Positions 24,616 through 33,833 of a stretch of DNA of 64,000 nt are shown here, in pieces. Both the position numbers and the translations under genes were made by a program. The notes under the pieces were generated by a model that saw only the letters and a list, made by a program, of their open reading frames with translations, did no database searches and was not told the origin of the DNA. This DNA is from Corallococcus soli (GTDB lineage Bacteria; Myxococcota; Myxococcia; Myxococcales; Myxococcaceae). Location of the stretch: the NCBI RefSeq assembly GCF_014930455.1, contig NZ_JAAIYO010000019.1, positions 44,756 to 108,755 of the forward strand, in the 5' to 3' direction. Every line of letters starts with the position of its first letter. Position 1 is the first letter of the stretch.

Positions 24616-25755
24616 ATGGCGGACACCCCGGACCTGGACACCCTGCGAGCAGCCCTGGAGCGCGTCGACGACGACATCCTCGACGCGCTCCAGCGGCGCA
24701 TGGCCCTGGCGGACGACGTGGCGCGCGCGAAGCTGGTGACGGCCTGGCCCTTCCGGGATCCGCAGCGCGAGGACCTGCTCCTGCGCAAGCTGCGCGGCCG
24801 GGCGGCCGAGCGCGGGTTGGATCCGCACGAGGTGGAGCGCCTGTACCGCGTCATCCTGGACATGTCCGTCGCGCGGCAGCAGGCGCTGGTGACGCGGCTG
24901 GACACCACGCCCCTGCGGGTGGGGTACCTGGGCGTCGAGGGCTCCTACAGCCACCTGGCCGCGCGCCAGCGCTATGGCCACCGTCAGGGCGGCGTGCTCC
25001 TCACGGGCTTCGACTCCGCGAGGCAGGCGGTGGAGGCCCTGAAGAAGGGCGAGCAGGACCTGCTGCTGATGCCCATCGAGAACACCACCGCGGGCACCAT
25101 CAACGAAACGTACGACGTGCTCGCCGCGGGCGACGGCGTCATCACCGGCGAGCTGGTGAGCCAGGTGGACCACCGGCTGCTGGGCGTGAAGGGCGCGAAG
25201 CTGGAGGACCTGCGCGAGGTGCTGTCGCATCCGCAGGCGCTGACGCAGTGCGAGGACTACCTGCGCACGCACGTGCCCTGGGCCCGCGCGGTGCTGGGGC
25301 CGGACACCGCCGTCGCCGCGCGCACCGTGGCGGACCGCAACGACGTGACGGTGGCCGCCATCGCCAGTGAGTCCGCGGCCAGCCGCTTTGGCCTCGTGGT
25401 GCTCGCCAGCGACCTGCAGCCCGGCGCGGACTTCACGCGCTTCGTGGAGGTGGGGCGCCAGCCCACGCCGCTCGCGCCGGACGTGCCGTGCAAGACGTCG
25501 CTGCTGGTGGTGCTGGAGCACCGCCCGGGCGCGCTGGGCCAGGTGCTGCAACGGCTCACGCAGCGCGGGGTGAACCTCACCAAGCTGGAGTCGCGCCCCA
25601 TCCCCGGCGCGCCGTGGCAGTACCGCTTCTACCTGGACGTGGAGGGCCACGCGGCCTCCGCGTCCGTGACGGCGGCGCTGGAGGACCTGCGCTCCCTCAC
25701 CTCGTCGCTGCGCGTGCTGGGCACGTACCCGCGCGCGGAGCCCATCGATGGATGA
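24616..25755 (+). CDS. pheA: Bifunctional chorismate mutase/prephenate dehydratase (P-protein)
   Basis: A 379-residue fusion that converts chorismate to phenylpyruvate for phenylalanine synthesis. Residues 1-90 are an AroQ chorismate mutase (LRAALERVDDDILDALQRRM, then ARAK and RDPQRE keep the E. coli active-site Arg, Lys, Asp and Glu). Residues about 95-275 are prephenate dehydratase (VGYLGVEGSYSHLAARQRYG, MPIENTTAGTINETYDVL, catalytic Thr in FTRFVEVG). An ACT domain follows, with the ESRP motif of phenylalanine binding (KLESRPIPGAPWQYRFYLD). It overlaps the next gene, a second prephenate dehydratase, by 8 bases. Confidence 0.92.
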   Translation: MADTPDLDTLRAALERVDDDILDALQRRMALADDVARAKLVTAWPFRDPQREDLLLRKLRGRAAERGLDPHEVERLYRVILDMSVARQQALVTRLDTTPLRVGYLGVEGSYSHLAARQRYGHRQGGVLLTGFDSARQAVEALKKGEQDLLLMPIENTTAGTINETYDVLAAGDGVITGELVSQVDHRLLGVKGAKLEDLREVLSHPQALTQCEDYLRTHVPWARAVLGPDTAVAARTVADRNDVTVAAIASESAASRFGLVVLASDLQPGADFTRFVEVGRQPTPLAPDVPCKTSLLVVLEHRPGALGQVLQRLTQRGVNLTKLESRPIPGAPWQYRFYLDVEGHAASASVTAALEDLRSLTSSLRVLGTYPRAEPIDG

Positions 25756-26581
25756 CGCCGCCCCCCGCCGCATCGCCTTCCAGGGCGAGCGCGGCGCGTA
25801 CGGCGACGAAGCCGCGCGCGCCCTCTTCGGCCCGGCGGTGGTGGTGGTCCCCTGCCCTTCCTTCCGCGCCGTCCTCGAAGCCGTCGCCGAAGGCCGGGTG
25901 GACGGCGGCGTCGTGCCCGTGGAGAGCGCGCTCGCGGGGCCGGTGGCGGAGGTGGTGGACCTGCTGCTGGAGTTCACCCCGCGCCTGTCCGGGGAGCTGC
26001 GCCTGCGCGTGCGCCACTGCCTGCTCGCGCCGCCGGGGCGCTCGCTCGCGAGCCTCACCCGCGCGCTGTCCCATCCCCAGGCGCTGGCGCAGTGCTCGGG
26101 CTGGCTGCGCAAGCACCACCTCCAGCCGGTGCCGGAGGTGAACACCGCGGTGGCCGCGCGACGCGTGGGCGAGGAGGCCCCCGCGGGCACGGCGGCCATC
26201 GCCAGCCGGGCGGCGGCGGACCTCTACGGCCTGGCCGTCCTCGCCGAGGGCATCGAGGACTCGCCGGACAACGCCACCCGCTTCCTCGCGGTGGGCCCGG
26301 CCCTCCCGCCCCACCTGGGCTCGCGGTGGAAGACGTCCGTGGTGCTCACCCTAAACGACGGGCCCGGCGCGCTCGCGGGGGTGCTGGGGGCCTTCGCCGC
26401 GCGGGGCGTGAACGTCGCGCGGCTGGAGTCCCGCCCCGGCGGCGTCCGCGCCTGGGACTACCGCTGGTGCCTGGACGTGGACGGCGCCCAGGACGCGCCG
26501 CCCGTGCGAACCGCGCTGGACGAGGCCCGGAGCCAGTGCACGTCGCTCCAGGTCCTCGGCAGCTACGCGCTCAGCGACTGA
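25748..26581 (+). CDS. Second prephenate dehydratase, monofunctional, with ACT domain
   Basis: A 277-residue prephenate dehydratase without a mutase domain. It begins RIAFQGERGAYGDEAARALF, keeps a VPVESALAGPVAEVVDLLLE segment corresponding to the PIENS region, and retains the catalytic NATRF motif (DNATRFLAVG). The ACT domain has GPGALAGVLGAF and LESRPGGVRAWDYRWCLDVD. It overlaps the pheA stop by 8 bases, so it is probably cotranslated. The 3' end overlaps the convergent DAHP synthase gene by 11 bases. The PIENS-like and glycine loop motifs are more divergent than in pheA, so substrate range could differ (prephenate versus arogenate). Confidence 0.86.
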   Translation: MDDAAPRRIAFQGERGAYGDEAARALFGPAVVVVPCPSFRAVLEAVAEGRVDGGVVPVESALAGPVAEVVDLLLEFTPRLSGELRLRVRHCLLAPPGRSLASLTRALSHPQALAQCSGWLRKHHLQPVPEVNTAVAARRVGEEAPAGTAAIASRAAADLYGLAVLAEGIEDSPDNATRFLAVGPALPPHLGSRWKTSVVLTLNDGPGALAGVLGAFAARGVNVARLESRPGGVRAWDYRWCLDVDGAQDAPPVRTALDEARSQCTSLQVLGSYALSD

Positions 26582-27710
26582 GCTGCGCGGGGGCGGCGGC
26601 CTTGGAACCCAGCCCGTCCCCGTTCTGCACCGCCTCCGTGTACGCGCCGCGCACGATGCTCGCGTAGCGCTGGAGCGCGCCCAGCTGCTCCAGGCGCAGC
26701 GCCTGCGGGCCGTCGCACAAGGCAATCTCCGGGTGCGGGTGGAAGTCCACCAGCACCATGGACGCGCCCGCGATGAGGCCCTGGCCAATGGCGTGGAAGA
26801 TGTCCGGCAGCCCGTCCGGCGGAGCCTCCGCGCGCCCGATGGCGTGCGACGGGTCCACGCACACCGGCATGCGCGTCAGCCGGCGCACCACGGGCACGTG
26901 CGCGAAGTCCACCATGTTGCGGTGCGGGTCGCCCAGGTGCGTCTTCACGCCGCGAAGGCAGAAGACGATCTTCGGGTTGCCCTCGCTCGCCACGTACTCG
27001 CACGCGTTGAGGGACTCCTCCAGCGTGATGCCCATGCCGCGCTTGAAGAGCACCGGGAACGCGCGCTGCTGGCCAATGCTCTTGAGCAGCTCGAAGTTCT
27101 GCGCGTTGCGCGTGCCCACCTGGAGCATCACGCCCGTGGGGTGGCCCGCCACCTTGAGCGCGTCGTTGATCTCGTCGATGTGGCGCGGGTGCGTCACCTC
27201 CATCGCGACGACCTTGATGCCGTGCTTGCCCGCGGACTCGAAGACCCACGGCAGGCACTTGGCGCCCAGGCCCTGGAACTCATACGGGTTGGTGCGCGGC
27301 TTGTACGCGCCCATGCGCGTCGTCTGGATGCCGCAGCGCGCGAGCGCCGCCATCATCGAGTCCACGCTCTCCAGCGAATCCACCGCGCACAGGCCCGCGA
27401 ACAGGTTCACCGACGTGTCGCCAAAGGACACGCCGTTGTAGTCGAAGCCCGCCGTGGTGCGCTGGCCGCCGTGCCGCCCGATGATCCGGTACTTCTGCGA
27501 CACGCGCACCACCTGGCGCACGCCGGGAAGCTGCTGGAAGGGCTCCAGCGGGACCTGCGCGGTGGAGCCCAGCAGGTACAGCTCCGTGATGGTGGACTCG
27601 GCGCCCTGGACGACGTGCGCGCGGGGGGTGACGCCCTCGTACTGCGAAGCGAGGTGGAGGACGGCGTTCACGACGGATTCGGGGGAATCCGGCTCGAGCA
27701 TCACGATCAT
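26571..27710 (-). CDS. DAHP synthase (3-deoxy-7-phosphoheptulonate synthase), type I-beta
   Basis: The first enzyme of the shikimate pathway, condensing phosphoenolpyruvate with erythrose-4-phosphate. The 379-residue product has the short ferredoxin-like N-terminal regulatory domain of the I-beta group (MIVMLEPDSPESVVNAVLH) and then the barrel with GAYKPRTNPYEFQGLG, KVVAMEVTHPRHIDEINDAL, LQVGTRNAQNFELLK and CVDPSHAIGR. ATG at 27710 has AGGAG about 10 bases upstream. Its 3' end overlaps that of the second prephenate dehydratase, so aromatic-pathway entry and the phenylalanine branch are clustered head to head at their ends. Symbol withheld because aroF/aroG/aroA naming is inconsistent. Confidence 0.9.
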   Translation of the reverse strand: MIVMLEPDSPESVVNAVLHLASQYEGVTPRAHVVQGAESTITELYLLGSTAQVPLEPFQQLPGVRQVVRVSQKYRIIGRHGGQRTTAGFDYNGVSFGDTSVNLFAGLCAVDSLESVDSMMAALARCGIQTTRMGAYKPRTNPYEFQGLGAKCLPWVFESAGKHGIKVVAMEVTHPRHIDEINDALKVAGHPTGVMLQVGTRNAQNFELLKSIGQQRAFPVLFKRGMGITLEESLNACEYVASEGNPKIVFCLRGVKTHLGDPHRNMVDFAHVPVVRRLTRMPVCVDPSHAIGRAEAPPDGLPDIFHAIGQGLIAGASMVLVDFHPHPEIALCDGPQALRLEQLGALQRYASIVRGAYTEAVQNGDGLGSKAAAPAQLSR

Positions 27711-27808
27711 GCGAAGGGTTCTCCTGAAGAGGGACGTCCAGTCGGCATTCAACACCGACGGTGCGCCCTTTCCCTCCGCCTGAATATGGAAAGTTGAAGC
27801 GGGGCGGC

Positions 27809-28375
27809 TCAGGAGGAAGCGGGGCGCAGCCGGGTCGCCAGGTGTGTGTAGTGCTCCTGCTGGGTAGGGTCCCCCAGGTGCTCCCACACGTCCGCCAGGG
27901 CCTTGGCGGCCTCGACGTAGGCGGGGGACAGCTCGAGGGCCAGCTCGAAGACCTGGCGGGCCAGCCGGTAGCGGGCCTTGTCCGGGCGCCTGCCCTGCGT
28001 CAGCAGCGCGTTACCCAGGTGGTAGACTTCCACGGCGGCGGCCTCCCGGTAGCCGGGGGTGGGGTTGAGCTGGACGGCGCGCTCCATCAGGAGGGCGGCG
28101 GCCTCGGGCTCTCCCAGCTCCAGCTGGCACAGCGCGGCTTCGCGCAGGGGGTCGGCGGCGGCGGGGTCCAGCTCGCTGGCGCGCTGGAAGCCCTTCAGCG
28201 CCTCCGCGGTGCGGCCCAGCTGCTTGAGCGCGGACGCCTTGGCGGTGAGCGCGGGGAAGTGGCGCGGATCCACGGCGAGGACCTGGTCGAAGGATTGGAC
28301 CGCGGCCTCGTGGTTGCCGGCCATGGAACGGTGGACGCCCTCGTTGAATGCCGCGAACAACAACGACCTGGACAT
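27809..28375 (-). CDS. TPR-repeat protein
   Basis: A 188-residue cytoplasmic protein of about four tetratricopeptide units (for example NHEAAVQSFDQVLAVDPRHF, GRTAEALKGFQRASELDPAA, RQVFELALELSPAYVEAAKA). No signal peptide or other domain. GGGGGAAC precedes the ATG at 28375. Upstream sequence in the same frame looks non-coding. It sits downstream of the epimerase gene on the same strand with about 240 bases between. Role unknown. Confidence 0.78.
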   Translation of the reverse strand: MSRSLLFAAFNEGVHRSMAGNHEAAVQSFDQVLAVDPRHFPALTAKASALKQLGRTAEALKGFQRASELDPAAADPLREAALCQLELGEPEAAALLMERAVQLNPTPGYREAAAVEVYHLGNALLTQGRRPDKARYRLARQVFELALELSPAYVEAAKALADVWEHLGDPTQQEHYTHLATRLRPASS

Positions 28376-28613
28376 CGTTCCCCCAGGGAACAGGTTGCCG
28401 GGGCCGCGCGTCAGCACGCGGCCCGAAAGCGCAAGCCTGTCACCGGGGGACGCCGCTTCGCAAAGCCCGTCCCCTTTTCCGGCTGATGGCACCCATCGCG
28501 TTCGGCTGATGACGCGCACGCACCTCGTGGGAACGACCGTTTGCGCCGTCGGACATTCGCCACTGTCGGAAACCGGCACGACGGGCCTCCCCCTGGAACG
28601 ACCGCGCGCGGAG

Positions 28614-29417
28614 TCACCCCCGCGCTTCCTCCTCCAGGGCCGCGATGAAGCCGGTGGTGAAGTCCGGGTAGCGCAACGTCCAGCCCAGGGCCTCCAGCTT
28701 CGCGCCGCAGATGGCCCGGTCCCCGCGCAGGGACTCATGGAGCGACGCCAGGGGAACCCGGGGCGGCATGGGGAGGGACAGCTGCTGGCAGAGCCAGGAG
28801 GCCGTCTCCTCCTGGGTCGCGGGACGCCGGTCGGCCACGCAGTACACGTCGCCGGGGGCCCCGCGCTGGAGCACCACGCGGATGGCCTCCACCAGGTCGT
28901 CCACGTGGACGCGGGACAGCCGGCCCCCGCCGGACTCAGGGATGCGCAGCGTGCCCGCCTTCAGCCGCCCGGAAGTTCCGCGCCCCGGGCCGTAGATGCC
29001 CGCGACCCGCATCACGCTCGCCCCCAGCGGGACGAAGTGCGCCTCCGCCTCCAGCCGGGCCCGGGCGTTTGAAGACGTCGTGTCGACCGGCGTCGCCTCA
29101 TCCACGGGACCGCGCGCGGAGCCATACACGCCCGTGGACGACAGGTAGACGAGCCGCGAAGGCCGGGCCCGCGACAGCACGTCCGCGAAGTGCGCATCCA
29201 GGCCGGCCTCGGGAGGCACCGAGTCCACGATGTGCGCCCCCCCGGCACGGGCCAGCGCCTCATCGAGCGACAGCACCCGGACACCCGCGCCCTCCAGCAC
29301 CGCGCGGCGCGCGGCATCCCGGGTGGTGGCCAGGACCTCACGGCCGGACCGCGCCTCCTCCAGGGCGAAGCGGGTGAGCGTGTAGCCACAGCCGAGCAGG
29401 ACGAGCGGAGCGGTCAT
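28614..29417 (-). CDS. NAD(P)-dependent epimerase/dehydratase-like protein (YeeZ-type SDR)
   Basis: A 267-residue extended-SDR protein. It starts with a Rossmann loop (LVLLGCGYTLTRFALEEARS), has VYLSSTGVYGSARGPVDEAT which supplies the Ser/Thr of the family active site, and later VMRVAGIYGPGRG and SRVHVDDLVEAI. The catalytic YxxxK pair is not obvious, as in YeeZ-like members. The start at 29417 has a short-spaced GGAGG; an ATG at 29438 is possible. A long terminator hairpin separates it from the regulator gene upstream. Substrate unknown. Confidence 0.78.
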   Translation of the reverse strand: MTAPLVLLGCGYTLTRFALEEARSGREVLATTRDAARRAVLEGAGVRVLSLDEALARAGGAHIVDSVPPEAGLDAHFADVLSRARPSRLVYLSSTGVYGSARGPVDEATPVDTTSSNARARLEAEAHFVPLGASVMRVAGIYGPGRGTSGRLKAGTLRIPESGGGRLSRVHVDDLVEAIRVVLQRGAPGDVYCVADRRPATQEETASWLCQQLSLPMPPRVPLASLHESLRGDRAICGAKLEALGWTLRYPDFTTGFIAALEEEARG

Positions 29418-29458
29418 GGCCTCCGCGATACCGGGCATCCCCCGTCCCGCGCAAGCAA

Positions 29459-29493
29459 ACGGCCCTCCTTCCGTCATCCGGAAGGAGGGCCGT
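29459..29493 (-). terminator. Intrinsic terminator of the NtrC-type regulator gene
   Basis: A perfect 15-bp stem (outer 14 bp ACGGCCCTCCTTCC/GGAAGGAGGGCCGT plus G-C) with a 5-base TCATC loop. On the minus strand it is followed by TTGCTTG. It begins about 50 bases after the regulator stop. Confidence 0.7.
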
Positions 29494-29541
29494 CTCACTC
29501 AAGAACTCCGCCCGCGCCTTCGGGGGCGCGAGGACGCAGCG

Positions 29542-31209
<1,668 letters not shown>

Positions 31210-31255
31210 CCCCACGCCTCCGCTCGCCCTGTGCATCAAATCCTCGTGAACTTCA

Positions 31256-32209
31256 TCAAACCGACAACAGTCGGGTCGGACCGGCCGCCCGCCGAATCTC
31301 GCGTGTACGCCTCAACGTCTGCAGTGCCGCGCTCAGCAGCTGGGTGGGCGCCCCCACCGTGTCCGGGAAGCTCACCGCCCCCAGCTCCAGCGCCGTGCGC
31401 ACCACGCGCCCCTCCATCTGGAACCGCGCCGCCTCGAACCGGGCCTCCACCCGCGCCAGCACCTCCGGCACCGACTCCGCGGGCGTGCCCGGCAGCAGCA
31501 TGGCGAACTCGCTGTCCCCCACCCGCGCCACCGCGTCCGCCTCCCGCACCGTCTGTCCCAACACCACCGCGCTGTAGACGAGCAGCCGCTCCGCCATCGC
31601 CTTGCCGTGCTCCTTGCGAAGCGCGCTCCACCCGGCCACCTCCGCCGCCACCACGGAGAAGGTGCCCCCGTAGCGCTCCGTCCGCCGGGCCTCCAGGCCG
31701 ATGAGGGCCAGCAGGAAGGGCCGGTTGTAGAGCCCCGTCACCGGATCATGCAGCGCCAGCGCCGTGCCGGCCTCCTCACCGGTCGCCGCGCGCTCCACGG
31801 ACTGCTTGAGCCGCATCTGCGCGTGCAGCTTCATGGACAGCTCCGCGCCGTCCACCGCGCGCGGCACCACGTCCACGCACTGCCCCTTCTCCACGCAGAA
31901 GCGCCACGCGTCCCGGTCGTGCGAATCCACCAGGTACATCATCGGCACCGTGCCCCGGCTCACCTGCCGCAGGCGCCGCGCCGTCTGCACCGCCGCGTAG
32001 TCCGGCGGCTGCGCGGCCAGCAGCACCGCGTCCGGGCGGATCACCTCGAAGAGCGGCACCGCCGCGTCGAAGCGCGTGAGCGGAACCACGCGGAAGCCTG
32101 CCTCGCCCAGGAGCGCCCGGGTGCGCTCCAGGTCCTCTGCTCGCGGCTCCACCAGCAACACCGTAGGAGGCTGCCCCGACTTTCCCGTCCGCTTGCGCTT
32201 CAGACCCAC
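31256..32209 (-). CDS. Degenerate receiver plus degenerate GGDEF protein
   Basis: A 317-residue protein with a receiver-like domain (VLLVEPRAEDLERTRALLGE) and a C-terminal GGDEF-like domain (HDPVTGLYNRPFLLAL, then VARVGDSEFAMLLPG). The phosphoacceptor position reads PDAVLLAAQPPD, with Ala instead of Asp, and the acidic pocket reads VEPR. The GGDEF signature is replaced by GDSEF (231-235). Both halves therefore look catalytically dead, pointing to a binding or scaffold role. GTG at 32209 has GGAGGG 7 bases upstream. It lies 46 bases before the NtrC-type regulator gene on the same strand, so the two are probably cotranscribed. Confidence 0.82.
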   Translation of the reverse strand: MGLKRKRTGKSGQPPTVLLVEPRAEDLERTRALLGEAGFRVVPLTRFDAAVPLFEVIRPDAVLLAAQPPDYAAVQTARRLRQVSRGTVPMMYLVDSHDRDAWRFCVEKGQCVDVVPRAVDGAELSMKLHAQMRLKQSVERAATGEEAGTALALHDPVTGLYNRPFLLALIGLEARRTERYGGTFSVVAAEVAGWSALRKEHGKAMAERLLVYSAVVLGQTVREADAVARVGDSEFAMLLPGTPAESVPEVLARVEARFEAARFQMEGRVVRTALELGAVSFPDTVGAPTQLLSAALQTLRRTREIRRAAGPTRLLSV

Positions 32210-32329
32210 CGCCGTGCCCTCCTTTCCAGCATTTTCTGCCCCACCCGCCCTCCTGACCGCCCAGATTTACAGCCTCATTCCTCTTGCGCCCTTCGTATCC
32301 CCCCGGATTTCTTGATGAAGGGCACTTTG

Positions 32330-32608
32330 TTACCCATCCTGGCCCACGGTTTTAGCAATGGGTGTGCCATTCATCACCTCACGGAGGAGCGCTTCGAGGA
32401 CCGGGGCCTCCACGCGGTGCTTGAAGGCGGGGGTGCCGTCAATCAGCACCACCGGGATGTCGTTGCGCCAGGTCTCGAAGAGCTCGGGGCTCTGGAGGAT
32501 GTCGGTGACGTAGAGCTCGAAGGGCAGACGCGCCCTCACCTCCTCCACCACCGCGAGGGCCTTCTCACAGAGGGAGCACCGGGGTTTCGAGTAGATATCG
32601 ACACGCAT
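32330..32608 (-). CDS. Glutaredoxin-like (DUF836) small protein
   Basis: A 92-residue thioredoxin-fold protein: VDIYSKPRCSLCEKALAVVE with a CSLC redox pair, LYVTDILQSPELFETWRNDI, and the cis-proline region IPVVLIDGTPAFKHR. This matches the small glutaredoxin-like family often annotated DUF836. The 5' ends of this gene and the PATAN-like gene are divergent, 21 bases apart. The GCAAC before the ATG is a weak ribosome site. Partner proteins unknown. Confidence 0.82.
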   Translation of the reverse strand: MRVDIYSKPRCSLCEKALAVVEEVRARLPFELYVTDILQSPELFETWRNDIPVVLIDGTPAFKHRVEAPVLEALLREVMNGTPIAKTVGQDG

Positions 32609-32629
32609 GCGTTGCAGGATGCGCGCGCG

Positions 32630-33823
32630 ATGCGCGGCGTGTCTGGTGATTTTTCGACGATGCCCCTCAAGGATCTGGTCGTCCACCTCGGGAATCGCCG
32701 GGCCACCGGCACCCTGAACGTGGAGCGGGGAGACGTGCGCAAGCAGCTGCTGCTGCGCGACGGGCACGTCATCACCGCCAGCTCCAACCAGCCCCGCGAA
32801 TACTTCGGTCAGTTCCTCATCAACATGGGGCACCTGACGGAGGACCAGCTGGAGCGCGCGTTCGCCACCCAGGCGCAGACGCAGATCCTCCTGGGGAAGA
32901 TCCTGACGATGACGGGCTCGGTGTCGGAAGCCACCGTGCGCACCACCCTCTCCCACAAGTTCCGGGAGATGCTGCTGGACGCCTTCACCTGGGAGGAAGG
33001 CGGCTTCGACTTCCGCGCCACGGACGTCGCGCCGGAGCTGGAGGGCCTGGACGTCAGCGTGGACCTGCTGGACGTGCACCGCGAGGGCGAGTTCCGCGAG
33101 ACGGCGTGGCAGGCCATCCGCGCGGTGTTCCCCTCCGGCGCGGTGCGGCTGGAGGTGGACGAGCGCAAGCTGATGGACCGCAAGGCGGGCAGCCTGGATG
33201 ACCGCATCGTCCAGCTGGCGAGGGAGGGCTTGAGCATCGACGGCATCGCGCTGGCGCTGCACGCCACCGACTTCTTCCTCTACCAGCGCCTGTACGCGCT
33301 CTACCGGCAGGACGCGCTGAAGGTGTCGGACGAGGCGCCCCTGCCCGCCCCGGAGCGCAGCACGCCCACCGTGGTGGTGGTGGAAGAGGACGACGACGAC
33401 GAGAACGGGGGCGGCGTCATCGGCTCCGAGTCCTCGTCGGACGAGGTGCTCCAGGCGGCCCAGCTCTTCCTGGACGCGGGCAACCTGCGCGACGGCGAGG
33501 CCCTGGCCCGCCGGGCGCATGAGATCGCGCCGACCGAGCACACCCAGAAGCTGCTGCGCGACGCGGAGGCCCGGCTGCTCGCGGAGCTGCGCAAGGCGCT
33601 GATGGAGCCCTCGCGCGTGCCGACGTTGCGCGTGTCCCCGCCGCACCTGAAGACGCTGCCGCTGTCATCCCCGGAGCGCTACCTGCTGTCGCGCATCGAC
33701 GGGAAGCGGGACGTGGCGGCCATCGTGCACGTCTCGCCGTTGCAGGAGCTGGAAGCGCTGAAGTTCTTCCAGGGCTTCGTGGACACGGAGCTCGTGAAGC
33801 TCACCCTGCGTCCGCTGTCCTGA
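32630..33823 (+). CDS. PATAN/DUF4388-domain protein
   Basis: A 397-residue protein. The N-terminal DUF4388 (PATAN) domain reads SGDFSTMPLKDLVVHLGNRR, ATGTLNVERGDVRKQLLLRD and NQPREYFGQFLINMGHLTED. A helical middle region is followed by an acidic stretch (VVVEEDDDDENGGGV) and a TPR-like C-terminal half. PATAN domains are common in myxobacterial signalling proteins and in cyanobacterial PatA-type regulators. The ATG at 32630 has AGGA about 10 bases upstream; an internal ATG at 32660 lacks one. Partners unknown. Confidence 0.84.
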   Translation: MRGVSGDFSTMPLKDLVVHLGNRRATGTLNVERGDVRKQLLLRDGHVITASSNQPREYFGQFLINMGHLTEDQLERAFATQAQTQILLGKILTMTGSVSEATVRTTLSHKFREMLLDAFTWEEGGFDFRATDVAPELEGLDVSVDLLDVHREGEFRETAWQAIRAVFPSGAVRLEVDERKLMDRKAGSLDDRIVQLAREGLSIDGIALALHATDFFLYQRLYALYRQDALKVSDEAPLPAPERSTPTVVVVEEDDDDENGGGVIGSESSSDEVLQAAQLFLDAGNLRDGEALARRAHEIAPTEHTQKLLRDAEARLLAELRKALMEPSRVPTLRVSPPHLKTLPLSSPERYLLSRIDGKRDVAAIVHVSPLQELEALKFFQGFVDTELVKLTLRPLS

Positions 33824-33833
33824 GTCGCGCCGC

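Noticed and set aside
31607..32629. Upstream extension of the PATAN-domain ORF over the GGDEF gene
   Set aside because: It is antisense to the receiver-GGDEF gene and Arg/His-rich; the DUF4388 domain begins at 32630.
32609..33646. Long upstream extension of the glutaredoxin-like ORF
   Set aside because: It is antisense to the PATAN gene and has no domain; the thioredoxin fold is complete from 32608.
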